Assembly (NCBI RefSeq): GCF_002056795.1
Contig: NZ_CP020104.1
Coordinates: 2,181,001 to 2,245,000 of the forward strand
DNA: 64,000 nt
Direction of reading: 5' to 3'
DNA from: Spirosoma aerolatum
GTDB taxonomy: Bacteria > Bacteroidota > Bacteroidia > Cytophagales > Spirosomataceae
Below, piece after piece: positions 9,161-17,871 of the stretch. Within the stretch, counting starts at the first letter, position 1. Each line of letters starts with the position of its first letter. Both the position numbers and the translations under genes were made by a program. The notes under the pieces were generated by a model. That model made no database searches. It was given only the letters and a program-made list of their open reading frames with translations, and was not told the origin of the DNA.

Positions 9161-10306
9161 TTAGTTCTTTTGTTTAGCCTCTTTTATGTCAATTCGAGCA
9201 GCATGACCATGCTTTTCTAGCAAATACAATAAGTTAGCTCCATTCAATAAGGAAATTGGCTTGCCCTTAGCAAAATCATAGGCATCAGGCCCATAATCTG
9301 TTGTGGTAACCAATATACCTTTTGTCGCCCCTTCATTCATAACAGTACCATACAAATCTCGTATGGCAGATACTCCCACTGTATTGGTATATCGTTTAGC
9401 CTGGATGACGATTTTGCCCCCACGGATGGGGTCTGGATCAAAGGCGACGGCATCAACTCCACCATCACGACTAGCCTGGGTAATTTTAACTTCGCCACCA
9501 CCAGCATTAAATTCCTTTGCAAACACCTCGCGTATAAGATGCTCGAAGTCTTGCCAATCCATAGCTGCTAGGTTGACGGAATTGTCTAGTGTATGCGCGA
9601 TGTCATAATGCTCTACAAAGCGCCGATCTCCTCGGTCGATTTTTATAATAGGTTGTATGGCCGTAATACCGCTCAGTTTACTACTACCTACACCCTTTAG
9701 GTTTTTAAAGCAAGCTTTAGGGTCTACATGTTGTAACTCTATACCTAAAAATTCGACTTTCTTTACCTGAATTGAGACAATACAAGTAGTCACTCGCTTC
9801 CCTATGGCTTTATCCAGTGTATTAACCCAGCCGTTAAAATTCACGGCTGTTAGCGCATCTGCTTTATCAGCCTCAAAGAGCTCATGGATTGTCCGAAGTA
9901 CTATTTGGTAGATAACATTATCATAAAGTTTCGTAACCTGTGCTTCCGATAGGTGAGACTCTTTGAACTCCTGTTTCGTCGCATTGTACTTTACTTCTTG
10001 TAAGGTTGGCATATGTTCTACTGCTGGTAATGCAAACTCAACCACCAGGATTCCACTATCAGGATTGTAGTCTAATTCATAGCTTTTAGGAAACGATTCA
10101 GGGTAAAGAGAATTATTGAGTACTATCTCACAATATTCGATTACTGCTGCTGGCTTCTTATTATAATAATCCTGTTGAAGTTGGTCTACACTAGCATTAG
10201 CCTTTTCCTGCTGCTCTTCATACTCCCGTTTCTTTTGCTCCCATTCACGGGTTTCATTTTCTATCTGCTCATTAAGTAGCAGGACCTGATATTCGTAACC
10301 GTGCAT
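9161..10306 (-). CDS. C-terminal part of Mrr-type restriction endonuclease
   Basis: 381 residues from the first ATG after the internal stop. Residues 1-55 are charged coiled coil (ETREWEQKKREYEEQQEK). The middle region is unrecognised. The last 135 residues are an Mrr_cat PD-(D/E)xK nuclease: WQDFEHLIREVFA helix, SRDGGVDAVAFDPDP with the catalytic Asp, IVIQAKRY with the QxK motif, and GILVTTTDYGPDA. Mrr-like enzymes cut modified or foreign DNA. No methyltransferase or specificity gene is adjacent, which fits a modification-dependent enzyme. Initiation at 10306 may not be natural, because the frame is open upstream to the TAG. Confidence 0.7.
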   Translation of the reverse strand: MHGYEYQVLLLNEQIENETREWEQKKREYEEQQEKANASVDQLQQDYYNKKPAAVIEYCEIVLNNSLYPESFPKSYELDYNPDSGILVVEFALPAVEHMPTLQEVKYNATKQEFKESHLSEAQVTKLYDNVIYQIVLRTIHELFEADKADALTAVNFNGWVNTLDKAIGKRVTTCIVSIQVKKVEFLGIELQHVDPKACFKNLKGVGSSKLSGITAIQPIIKIDRGDRRFVEHYDIAHTLDNSVNLAAMDWQDFEHLIREVFAKEFNAGGGEVKITQASRDGGVDAVAFDPDPIRGGKIVIQAKRYTNTVGVSAIRDLYGTVMNEGATKGILVTTTDYGPDAYDFAKGKPISLLNGANLLYLLEKHGHAARIDIKEAKQKN

Positions 10307-10369
10307 AGCAATCTTATACCCTTCTTCTCGATCTTTGTTTTCTTCCTCTATAGATCCTTTTTCAACTTG

Positions 10370-10999
10370 CTAGGCGTGATATAAAGCCTCATATTCATGC
10401 TGAGCCTTAGCTATCTTTTTATCACCTATTGACTTAATAAGCTTATCAAGTAAGCCTAGTGTTGGACTTATAAAGACGGGTTCTTGAGGTATAGGTAGAT
10501 ATTCTGGTGAAGGAGGAACCTTTAGTTTTGCCACACGAAGGGCCAATGAATTTTTGGGATGTGGAGTCGGAAAAGGAGAGTGGTTTTTCAGTGAATCCCA
10601 ACTGACCGTATCATCAACGCCTAATGTAAAAAGTAACGTTTCTTCAACGTCCTGTAGTGCCTGCTTAGCTTGATTTGTACGTAGTTCTGCCTGTTTAAGG
10701 CCGCTTTCTTTTGTGTAAATCGTAGAATTTTTTATTTGAAATTTCTCCCATTTATCCCGCAGCTTAGCTAAAAAAGCATCGATTTTGTTTTTCAGTAGGT
10801 ACTCCTCGGATGCAGTTATTAGGCGGTATTCATTCAATTCTGAATGGCGAACTTCTGCACAGTACTTAATTGAACGTACGCCATACTCTTCAAAATATCG
10901 GATGTTTAGACCATCTCTGAATCGAGCTTTCATGTGAAGGTTAAGATTGACAGGTGAGTACTTATAATTACAGATATATAAAGCTAATCGATACTGCAT
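10370..10999 (-). CDS. N-terminal part of the split Mrr-type protein
   Basis: 209 residues ending at the premature TAG. It begins MQYRLALYICNYKYSPVNLN, continues through a basic, Tyr-rich domain to about residue 75, then a helical stretch with coiled-coil character (residues 80-130) and a Pro-rich linker (PPSPEYLPIPQEP). I do not recognise a catalytic motif. In the restored protein this would be the recognition or regulatory half in front of the nuclease. There is no signal peptide, so it would be cytosolic. Confidence 0.6.
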   Translation of the reverse strand: MQYRLALYICNYKYSPVNLNLHMKARFRDGLNIRYFEEYGVRSIKYCAEVRHSELNEYRLITASEEYLLKNKIDAFLAKLRDKWEKFQIKNSTIYTKESGLKQAELRTNQAKQALQDVEETLLFTLGVDDTVSWDSLKNHSPFPTPHPKNSLALRVAKLKVPPSPEYLPIPQEPVFISPTLGLLDKLIKSIGDKKIAKAQHEYEALYHA

Positions 11000-11263
11000 C
11001 CTAATGTGCTTATAAGTGACTAGTAGTCAATTATTAAGCTTTCTATTTGGTTAGGATTAGCAATAAACTGAAATATGGATAAAGAACAATATCAGGAAGT
11101 AACTATGTGTAGGCTACTGATTGAGTTGGACAGATAGTAAAAATCAGTCTGGTATCCTGAAAAGTATAATCTCAAAAAAGGCTCTTTATAAACCCAATAG
11201 GTTTAGATTCTGCTCCCTTGTTTGGTAGCAGTCCAAGACTTTACTGCGTATATTGGTCTCACC

Positions 11264-11581
11264 ATGGAAAACCAAAGCCCGATCCTTCGTTACCTGTTAA
11301 CGGCTTACCGAGAGCGGACGCCCGTCATGTCCAACACCAATGCCTGGGTGAGTCGCTTAACCATTATCACGGAAGACCCCCTGTTGTTCGAGGTCGATTT
11401 AACCATCAGCGCTGACCAGGTGCGGACCTACGCCATCCAGAAGCTGTCTACCGAGTCAATCGACAATCCTCTCTATCAGGTCGCTCCGGTGCATCTGGGC
11501 GCAACGGGGGCTTTCTCTAAACTATCCGAGTCGGATTTGTACTACATGGTTACTGGTAAATCGTTGACTGACGAGGAGTAA
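11264..11581 (+). CDS. Hypothetical protein, 105 residues
   Basis: Start taken at ATG 11264 (MENQSPILRYLLTAYRERTP); a TTG at 11222 would add 14 residues. It is a soluble mixed alpha/beta protein with no signal peptide, membrane span or known motif that I can see. It stands alone between the split endonuclease gene (divergent) and a convergent DUF2490 gene, in the integrase-linked block. Codon use looks normal for the window. Family not recognised. Confidence 0.5.
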   Translation: MENQSPILRYLLTAYRERTPVMSNTNAWVSRLTIITEDPLLFEVDLTISADQVRTYAIQKLSTESIDNPLYQVAPVHLGATGAFSKLSESDLYYMVTGKSLTDEE

Positions 11582-11756
11582 CAGGTTACCTTCGATAATC
11601 CACGCCTTAACTTGGCTGGCTCTCAACCCGCAATAACCTGTTATACGATTGTCACCAAGGCGCATGAGGAAGGCTGACGGTGAAAAGTGAGCCGAGCCAG
11701 GACCACAGGTTGGTCATTTCCTTACTGAGTAACTGGACCGATTCGCAGTCACGACG

Positions 11757-12539
11757 TCATGGGACCTGAGTAAAATCCAGGTTATAAACGACAGTCAACC
11801 GAAAGCCCTGATTCAACTCGACCACTGACCGCTTGGCTACTGGATCAGGATAAGCGTGTTGACGGATCTGATAGAGATAGTTCAGTTCCAATTTGGCGTT
11901 ATCTGTAAACTGGTAACCCAGCCCGCCCGAGAGTCGGTTTTGATTAAAGACATTGTCATCCACGTTTTTTCCAAAACCAATAAACAGCTCGTCAAAAGCA
12001 TTCAGGTACCACTCCCCATTATCAATCGCAGCTCCCTGGAGCGGGAAGGCCATAGCAAGTTGATAGCGAATACGGTGTTGATACTCCCAAGTCTGCACAG
12101 GACCTGCTCCGGTTTGGTCCCGTGAGCCCAACCAACGTTGCTCCAGTCGGACCCGCTGTTCAAGCTCTAACCGACCTAGCTGGTCTTTCAGTGCAACATC
12201 TTCATAAATACGGTTCTCTGGTTCTGGGCGGCCGATCACTTCGGGATATTCACCATACCGATGACTTTGAAAATAAGTATATCCACCGGATACCTTCAGC
12301 CGATCGGTTAGGGTGCGAACCAGCCCCAGCCGTGCCAAGTGTTGTTGGGGCGCTTCTAAATGCCTGCCCGCCCGACGCCATTGATATTCGGCATGGATTG
12401 CCCATTTTAGGCCAATTTGATGATCACCCGTATAAATAAACCATCCCAATGCATTAGCATCAGCCAACCGGGGTGTTTGCCCAGAGCAATTCGATAGAGA
12501 CAAATAGAGTGGAATGAGTAGATGGACAAACGGACGCAT
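11757..12539 (-). CDS. DUF2490 family outer-membrane-type beta-barrel protein
   Basis: 260 residues from ATG 12539, chosen because it begins directly with a signal peptide (MRPFVHLLIPLYLSLSNCSG). The mature protein alternates aromatic and polar residues in strand-sized blocks (LKVSGGYTYFQSHRYGEY, HRIRYQLAMAFPL, LSGGLGYQFTDNAKLELNYL, FRLTVVYNLDF). The pattern WAIHAEYQWRR near the start and the paired barrel strands match DUF2490. Such proteins are thought to be small outer-membrane barrels of unknown cargo. It lies between the orphan gene and the integrase and may be island cargo. Confidence 0.75.
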   Translation of the reverse strand: MRPFVHLLIPLYLSLSNCSGQTPRLADANALGWFIYTGDHQIGLKWAIHAEYQWRRAGRHLEAPQQHLARLGLVRTLTDRLKVSGGYTYFQSHRYGEYPEVIGRPEPENRIYEDVALKDQLGRLELEQRVRLEQRWLGSRDQTGAGPVQTWEYQHRIRYQLAMAFPLQGAAIDNGEWYLNAFDELFIGFGKNVDDNVFNQNRLSGGLGYQFTDNAKLELNYLYQIRQHAYPDPVAKRSVVELNQGFRLTVVYNLDFTQVP

Positions 12540-12641
12540 AAGACAATGGAATGATATAAGCTGGCCTGATTCATTAACCACTGACTCGACGTTGGGTTTT
12601 TCAAGTTATTATACTGACCTGGTGTAGTCTAAGATCAACGT

Positions 12642-13760
12642 TCATATGTAAATCTTTATTCTATCGGCAGCTTCACGTTTCGCCTGATCGACAACTTTGG
12701 CGTATATCTGTGTTGTCTTCAACTCCCGATGCCCCATCATTTTTGAAACAGTGTAAATATCGGTCCCTAGTGATAATTGTAACGTTGCATAGGTGTGGCG
12801 GAAACTGTGAAAAGTGATAGGCTTGGTAATTCCAGCGTCTTTCACCCACTGTTTTAAAATCTTATTCCAATAGGCGGAGTAAGATAGTCCAGGTAACACG
12901 GGTCGATTGGCTTCCAATCGTTCGCCTAAGAGCAAAACAGCTTGCTCCGAAACGGGCATATATTCGATCCCTTCGGTCTTTTCCTGCCGGAAAGCGATAG
13001 TATAGCCATTTTGTGGATCGTAGCGAATCTTATCCCAGGTTAGTGCTTCAATATCGGAGTATCGTAAGCCTGTCAAAGCTGAAAATAGAGCCGCCTGTTT
13101 GAGAACGGGTAGGGTAGGTAGATCAGTAGCCGCTAGCGCCTGTAATTCAGCTAAAGTCAAATATTCGCGCCGTGTCTCTTCGGGCTTTATCCCCTCTACT
13201 TTTGCATCAAGGTCTGTACTGATTATCCCGTCTTTATATGCTTGTTTGAGTGCTGCTTTGAACTTGTTGAAGTAACTGACGGTAGAGTTTACGGCCAATG
13301 GTTCGTCGTTCCGCTGACTCTTTGCCTGCATCATATACGCTCGGAAGTCCCGGCATTTCTTTAGCGTCAGTTCGGATAGCTTGAGCGACCCGCCTGTAAA
13401 GTCTCGTAGATAGTGTAAGGCACTATCCCAACCGTCTTTATTACTGCCGGTTCTCGAAGCAGCTAATTGTTCGCAGTAAGCAACGAAACAGGTATTCTGC
13501 GTCTTTTTGGATAGAAAACCATACGCCCCTAACTGAACGTCAATTTGTCGCTTTGCTCGTAAGGTTTCTGCTAGCGCTAACGTTTCGCTGTTCTGTTCTT
13601 TATCGGCAGGTGTTTTGGGCCTGTTAAACAGATACAGACCTAGAAATTCGCGCCGGGTAGGTTTACCTGTATCAGGATGAGGAATAGCCGGATAGTAATC
13701 CAGGTATAGGCTTGTTCGACCGTCCGTAATCGGCTTTTTGCGAAGTTTAACCTTAATCAT
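12642..13760 (-). CDS. Tyrosine recombinase / integrase (Bacteroidetes type)
   Basis: 372 residues. The N-terminal Arm domain (residues 1-60, KPTRREFLGLYLFNRP) is followed by a SAM-like core-binding domain (about 100-205) and the catalytic domain. Catalytic residues are visible: Arg in ALFSALTGLRYSDIEAL, Lys in the following hairpin (FRQEKTEG), H-x-x-R in HSFRHTYATLQL, then GHRELKTTQIYAKV with the second His and the nucleophile Tyr. All key residues are present, so it should be active. Its ATG overlaps the stop of the upstream HTH gene (ATGA), indicating an operon. The nearest chromosomal gene in its 5' direction is mnmE, whose 3' end is the known attachment site of SGI1-type islands. Confidence 0.93.
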   Translation of the reverse strand: MIKVKLRKKPITDGRTSLYLDYYPAIPHPDTGKPTRREFLGLYLFNRPKTPADKEQNSETLALAETLRAKRQIDVQLGAYGFLSKKTQNTCFVAYCEQLAASRTGSNKDGWDSALHYLRDFTGGSLKLSELTLKKCRDFRAYMMQAKSQRNDEPLAVNSTVSYFNKFKAALKQAYKDGIISTDLDAKVEGIKPEETRREYLTLAELQALAATDLPTLPVLKQAALFSALTGLRYSDIEALTWDKIRYDPQNGYTIAFRQEKTEGIEYMPVSEQAVLLLGERLEANRPVLPGLSYSAYWNKILKQWVKDAGITKPITFHSFRHTYATLQLSLGTDIYTVSKMMGHRELKTTQIYAKVVDQAKREAADRIKIYI

Positions 13761-14317
13761 GGCAGGGTAGGGGATAGTAACGTATCAATCTGAGTTTTGG
13801 GGACATAGGCGTAAATGCCGCTGTATTGCTTGGGAATCTCATGCCTAAGTATTAGGTCGTATAGGGCTTTGTCAGAAATTCCGTACTTCTCCCGTATTTC
13901 TTTCATGGTGTAGCAGTCAACGAGAGGGGTTGGTATAGGTCGGCTTTTTTCTAATAGTTCGGCTGGTCTGTCAAACAGTCGGTCTATGTCAGAGCGACGG
14001 ATGACAGTACGCCGGTTGAGTTTGACAAAAGGTAACTCGCCCCGCTCATTGAGTCGGTATAAGCTACGGCGGCTGATTCGAATGAGTTTGGCCGATTCGT
14101 CAACGGTTAGAAACTCTTGTGCCTTTATATCCTCAATCGGCTTGAGTTTTGTCTGCAATGTCTGCTGATCGCTTGCTTCAATTTTGCCTGCCCGCTGACG
14201 TGCTTTGTAAGCCTTCTTCGCGCAAGCATCGCTACACGTTTTAGACGTTGTTTTACGGGCTTCAAACTCATTGCCGCATTGTTGACAGATACGAATGATT
14301 CGGATATTAGAACTCAT
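13757..14317 (-). CDS. Excisionase-like double HTH protein with N-terminal zinc-ribbon
   Basis: 186 residues. The N-terminus carries C-x2-C (CQQCGNEFEARKTTSKTC) plus two further Cys near residue 28-32, giving a small zinc finger. Residues 70-115 hold an excisionase/MerR-like winged HTH (LTVDESAKLIRISRRSLYRL, then VIRRSDIDRLF). A second similar module covers about residues 135-180 (YTMKEIREKYGISDKALYDL). It is translationally coupled to the integrase by a 4-base overlap and probably acts as a recombination directionality factor or regulator of the element (inference from pairing and fold). Confidence 0.75.
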   Translation of the reverse strand: MSSNIRIIRICQQCGNEFEARKTTSKTCSDACAKKAYKARQRAGKIEASDQQTLQTKLKPIEDIKAQEFLTVDESAKLIRISRRSLYRLNERGELPFVKLNRRTVIRRSDIDRLFDRPAELLEKSRPIPTPLVDCYTMKEIREKYGISDKALYDLILRHEIPKQYSGIYAYVPKTQIDTLLSPTLP

Positions 14318-14490
14318 GTGCCATGCTGTGAATCAAAATGACATACCATGTCTTAGTGTGTCAGTTTGTGCCATTATCTCGCCAAAAAATGGACTTTTGA
14401 AAAAGCCCGCTTGTCAGATACAATAAAGGTACAAATAATTACTCAATAAACTAATACTATCACTTACTAAACAAATAGTATAATGCATGA

Positions 14491-14513
14491 AAAAAGCCCT
14501 TTTTCAGGGCTTT
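14491..14513 (-). terminator. Rho-independent terminator of mnmE
   Basis: On the minus strand an 8-bp stem AAAGCCCT / AGGGCTTT with a 5-base loop is followed by further T residues. It lies about 45 bases past the mnmE stop and separates mnmE from the integrase operon. Confidence 0.75.
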
Positions 14514-14557
14514 AAGTATGATTTAGTAATGAATTGTAATAGAGTTGTTAAGTGCGG

Positions 14558-15940
14558 TTACTTTCCGATACAGAACTTACTGAAAATAGAGTCTAATAAG
14601 TCATCTGTAGTAATCTCTCCGGTCAGTTGGCCGAGGTGTTGCAAAGCGACTCGCAAGTCCATGGCGAGCCAGTCGGGGGTTACTTGGTTATCAAGGCCCG
14701 TGATGGCACGCGCAAGTGCGTCGTCGGTGGCGGTTAGGTGTTCGTAGTGGCGAGCATTGGTCACTACAGCACTGCCCGTTTGCATAGCGGCATCGGTGCG
14801 GGCGCGAGTCGAGAGCGACGATTTCAGTTCATCGATCCGTTGGTCTTTAGCCGAAATCCAGACGATAGGCTCCCCATCAAGGCTATGGTTTATATAGCCC
14901 CGTTGAGCGCTGGTTAGTAAGTCGGCTTTGTTGCCAACTAGTAAATAGGGCTTTTCGGACGCCTGTAGCTCTGCTCGGGTCTGGATTAACTCATCGACGG
15001 TTGTACGGCTGCCGTCGAACAGATAAAGCACCAAAGCGGCATCACGCATTTTCTGTTGGGTGCGCTCAATACCAATGGCTTCGATCTGATCGGTGGCCTG
15101 CCGCAATCCGGCGGTGTCGATCAGTCGGAAGCGGATGCCATTGATAAAAAGTTCGTCTTCGATGACATCGCGGGTGGTGCCGGGAATATCCGATACAATG
15201 GCTTTTTCTTCATTGAGCAATGCATTCAGCAAGGTTGATTTGCCGGCGTTGGGTTTGCCGACAATCACCGTCGGTACACCATTTTTGATGGCATTACCCG
15301 TCGAGAACGAGTCAATTAGTGGATGAAGAACCCGTCGAATATCGACCATCAACTGACGAAGCCGATCCCGGTGGGCAAACTCGACGTCTTCCTCCCCGAA
15401 ATCAAGTTCCAGTTCAACCAAAGCTACAAAGTCGATCAATTGCTGGCGAAGTTCTTTCAACTGCTTCGAGAAACCTCCACGTAGCTGCGTTAAGGCCGCC
15501 CGATGACTGGCATCGGAATCGGAGGCTATCAAATCGGCAACGGCCTCGGCCTGGACCAGATCGAACTGACCATTCAAAAAAGCCCGTTGTGTAAACTCGC
15601 CTGGGCGGGCTAGCCGAACACCCTCCTGCGTGAGCCGACGCAGAATTTGCTGAATAATAAACTCCGAGCCGTGGCACGAAATCTCGACGACATCTTCTTT
15701 TGTAAAGGAGGTAGGGGTTCGGAAAATCGTAACCAGTACTTCATCAATAATACTCCCATCGGGGTTTCGTATCGTTCCGAAATGGGCGGTATGGCTCGCC
15801 TGTTGGGTAAGATCTTTTCCCCGAAAAATACGATTGGTAACGGCAATGGCCCCTTCGCCCGACACCCGAATCACCGCAATGGCGCCGATTCCGGGGGCGG
15901 TGGCTAGGGCTGCAATAGGTTCTAGTTGGAAAATAGACAT
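14558..15940 (-). CDS. mnmE: tRNA uridine-5-carboxymethylaminomethyl modification GTPase MnmE
   Basis: 460 residues from ATG 15940 (MSIFQLEPIAALATAPG). With MnmG, MnmE makes (c)mnm5U34 on wobble uridines of certain tRNAs, using a folate-derived one-carbon unit. Seen here: the N-terminal folate-binding domain (PGEFTQRAFLNGQFDLVQAE near 115), a helical domain, an inserted G domain with G1 GKPNAGKST near 230, DTAG (G3) and NKAD (G4), and the invariant C-terminal CIGK. Length is normal. An ATG 30 bases further upstream adds only residues encoded by intergenic repeat, so I rejected it. The 3' end is a classic genomic-island attachment site and an integrase operon lies just beyond the terminator. 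Confidence 0.97.
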   Translation of the reverse strand: MSIFQLEPIAALATAPGIGAIAVIRVSGEGAIAVTNRIFRGKDLTQQASHTAHFGTIRNPDGSIIDEVLVTIFRTPTSFTKEDVVEISCHGSEFIIQQILRRLTQEGVRLARPGEFTQRAFLNGQFDLVQAEAVADLIASDSDASHRAALTQLRGGFSKQLKELRQQLIDFVALVELELDFGEEDVEFAHRDRLRQLMVDIRRVLHPLIDSFSTGNAIKNGVPTVIVGKPNAGKSTLLNALLNEEKAIVSDIPGTTRDVIEDELFINGIRFRLIDTAGLRQATDQIEAIGIERTQQKMRDAALVLYLFDGSRTTVDELIQTRAELQASEKPYLLVGNKADLLTSAQRGYINHSLDGEPIVWISAKDQRIDELKSSLSTRARTDAAMQTGSAVVTNARHYEHLTATDDALARAITGLDNQVTPDWLAMDLRVALQHLGQLTGEITTDDLLDSIFSKFCIGK

Positions 15941-15942
15941 AA

Positions 15943-16028
15943 CTCTGTGAGTCTCTGTATAGCTCCGCATGCCTCTGAGAAACAGGTATTACACTGAGAT
16001 ACACCGAAACAAACAGAGATTCACAGAG
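15943..16028. repeat. Inverted repeat between mnmE and the DUF2236 gene
   Basis: Arms of 16 bases at 15943-15958 and 16013-16028 match as inverted repeats at 15 of 16 positions; 54 bases lie between them. The interior repeats the same CTGAGA/ACACTGAGATACAC theme. The right arm covers the TGA of the DUF2236 gene. CACAGAGATTCACAGAG-like words of this sort are dispersed in many Bacteroidetes genomes. Confidence 0.6.
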
Positions 16029-17091
16029 GGAAAATAGAAAAGCGATTTAGCAGGTCAACCAGCCGTTTTTCGATGGGTACCTGTGGAACACCAAGCCAGT
16101 TGGCGTATTTGTCGCCCAGGAAGAAACGCATTTCACCAGCTGCGAGGTTCCGCATGGTTTCGGAACGGGCTTGTTTGTATGGACTGAACCGATTGACACC
16201 ATCTGCTGTAGTTGCCTGAGTGGGGAGGAATTCTGCCATAGCGTTCAATAAGGCGCTGGTCAGGCCTTTGCCTGCTTCGGACGGGGCAAACTGTCGGCGT
16301 AGAATAGCCTGATGCAGGGTAAAGGCTTCCCGTAAATTTTTAGGGAGCAATTCTTCCATAACGCCGTTAAGATAACTGACTACGTTGATATGATGCAGGT
16401 AATCTTCCTCTTCCTGTTCGCTGGCCGGAATGCCGAGTTTTCGTAAGCCGAGTAAAATAATAAATGAAAAAGTAAGATTGGTGCCAGCCATATCTTCCTG
16501 ATTGACAGGGTATCCCCAATCCATATTCCACCGGCCAGAGTGTAGCGAAAACCACCGCGCCCCCGCATGGATCAGCCGGATTTTGACAGTTCGGGCTATA
16601 GCTTTTCCCGTGAGCCATTCTTTCTCGTTGTTGACCGCAAATACCCACTCTCCGGTTTCCCGTAACCGCCGAACGGTGTCATTCTTGATGCGTTCGGTGA
16701 GCCAGAGTACCTGAACTCCTTTGGCTCCCAGATAGGAGTAAGGCAGTGAAAAAAAGCCAAGCGTAAAGCCGATCTGTTGAGCGTGTTTCTGAAAAAAACG
16801 CATACCTCGATTCATCTTGGCCGGGTCAGCCCAGTCAGGTAAACCCGTTTGCGAAGTGAAAAAATCCTGCACCGTCTGGTGTTGGCTTGTCGTTGAAAAG
16901 TCGGTAGTATCGGCCAGCCAACCCATCAGCGCCCGTAAACCTGCCAGACCGTCGGTTTCGACTACGGAGGTAATTACAGCATCGGCTAGTAGATCGCCCT
17001 GCTGGCGATAGTGATCCAGTAAGGCATCAGAAAAGACACGGGTAGGCTTGACTAACGTTAGCATTGTAGTACGAGCTTTCAGAACCAACAT
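16021..17091 (-). CDS. DUF2236 / MpaB-Lcp family oxygenase-like protein
   Basis: 356 residues; a second ATG at 17064 is equally possible. Mostly helical. Family hallmarks seen: GFFSLPYSYLGAKGVQVL, VRRLRETGEWV, the conserved VKIRLIHAGARWF with a candidate heme-ligand His, and WGYPVNQEDMAGTNLTFS. The family includes latex-clearing protein and MpaB, which bind heme and act on hydrophobic substrates; substrate here unknown. No signal peptide is evident. It lies downstream of the PhnP-like hydrolase with an 18-base gap and may be cotranscribed with it. Its stop codon lies in an inverted-repeat arm shared with the mnmE upstream region. Confidence 0.8.
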   Translation of the reverse strand: MLVLKARTTMLTLVKPTRVFSDALLDHYRQQGDLLADAVITSVVETDGLAGLRALMGWLADTTDFSTTSQHQTVQDFFTSQTGLPDWADPAKMNRGMRFFQKHAQQIGFTLGFFSLPYSYLGAKGVQVLWLTERIKNDTVRRLRETGEWVFAVNNEKEWLTGKAIARTVKIRLIHAGARWFSLHSGRWNMDWGYPVNQEDMAGTNLTFSFIILLGLRKLGIPASEQEEEDYLHHINVVSYLNGVMEELLPKNLREAFTLHQAILRRQFAPSEAGKGLTSALLNAMAEFLPTQATTADGVNRFSPYKQARSETMRNLAAGEMRFFLGDKYANWLGVPQVPIEKRLVDLLNRFSIFPL

Positions 17092-17109
17092 CTTTTTCAG
17101 TCTTTCGGT

Positions 17110-17871
17110 TTACAGTTTGATCTGTAAGCCATCGTAGCCCAACCGGATGTTGGCCGGCAGCTCTTTTTCGACTTCGTTATGCATGCCGAGTTTGTGACTA
17201 ATATGCACAAAATAGGTTCGGTCGGCATTGACTCGCTGAGCGAGGGCTATGGCCTGATCGAGGGTGAAATGAGAGATATGCGCCTGCCGCTGAAGAGCAT
17301 CGACCACCAGGATACGGGTTCCGTATACCTTTTTCAATTCGTCGTCGGAAATGTAATTCAGGTCAGTTAGGTATGTAAAATCGCCTATGCGGAAGCCATA
17401 AACGGGTAGTTTATGGTGCATCACTTCGATCGGTATGACCCGCACGTCGAAGAGATCGAACGGCTCATTCTGGATTTCATGCAGCTGAACATGGGGTGTT
17501 CCGGGATATTTATGCTCGGCAAAAATATAGGCAAATTCCCGTTGTAATTGCGCCAGAACGGTTGGTCGGCCATAGACGGGTATATCCTGCCCCGACCGGA
17601 AATTATAGGCGCGAATTTCATCGAGCCCGGCCGTATGGTCTTTGTGCTCATGGGTGAACAGGACCGCATCGAGCTGCTGGAGATTGAGCCGCAGTACTTG
17701 CTGGCGGAAGTCGGGGCCGGTGTCGATAACGAAGCTACGCCCGTTCACCGCAATATGCACGGAGGTACGGAGTCGTTTATCCCGAAAATCAACAGAACGG
17801 CACACATCGCACTGGCAGCCAATAAGCGGCACCCCCGATGAGGTTCCGGTACCCAGCAGGGTGATAAGCAT
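17110..17871 (-). CDS. MBL-fold hydrolase, PhnP-like
   Basis: 253 residues. It opens MLITLLGTGTSSGVPLIGCQ with CxxC (CQCDVC), as in PhnP-type phosphodiesterases, then DTGPDFRQQ and the metal motif THEHKDHTAGLDEIR. Later ligands are VMHHKLPVYGFR, LTDLNYI and HISHKLGM. The family hydrolyses cyclic phosphodiesters such as phosphoribosyl 1,2-cyclic phosphate; with no phn genes nearby the substrate here is uncertain. Cytosolic. Its start codon lies in the left arm of a palindrome that fills the whole gap to the upstream receiver gene. Confidence 0.87.
   Translation of the reverse strand: MLITLLGTGTSSGVPLIGCQCDVCRSVDFRDKRLRTSVHIAVNGRSFVIDTGPDFRQQVLRLNLQQLDAVLFTHEHKDHTAGLDEIRAYNFRSGQDIPVYGRPTVLAQLQREFAYIFAEHKYPGTPHVQLHEIQNEPFDLFDVRVIPIEVMHHKLPVYGFRIGDFTYLTDLNYISDDELKKVYGTRILVVDALQRQAHISHFTLDQAIALAQRVNADRTYFVHISHKLGMHNEVEKELPANIRLGYDGLQIKL

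Larger units (their letters stand above)
9161..10999 (-). pseudogene. Mrr-type restriction endonuclease gene interrupted by one in-frame TAG
   Basis: The frame from ATG 10999 to the stop at 9161 is continuous apart from a single TAG at 10372-10370. The two long ORFs and the 21 codons between them (10369-10307, reading QVEKGSIEEENKDREEGYKI plus one Ala) are in the same phase with no frameshift. Restoring a sense codon gives a 612-residue protein: an N-terminal domain, an acidic coiled-coil linker and a C-terminal Mrr catalytic domain. Each half alone lacks what the other supplies. It is either a recent nonsense pseudogene, a sequencing error, or a gene expressed by readthrough; the sequence cannot decide. 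Its place in an integrase-linked block fits a defence gene on a mobile island. Confidence 0.75.

Noticed and set aside
9064..14557. A second copy of the mnmE 3' end as right attachment site
   Set aside because: Read through both strands by eye; no convincing match to TTCTGTATCGGAAAGTAA was seen, so island borders are not claimed.
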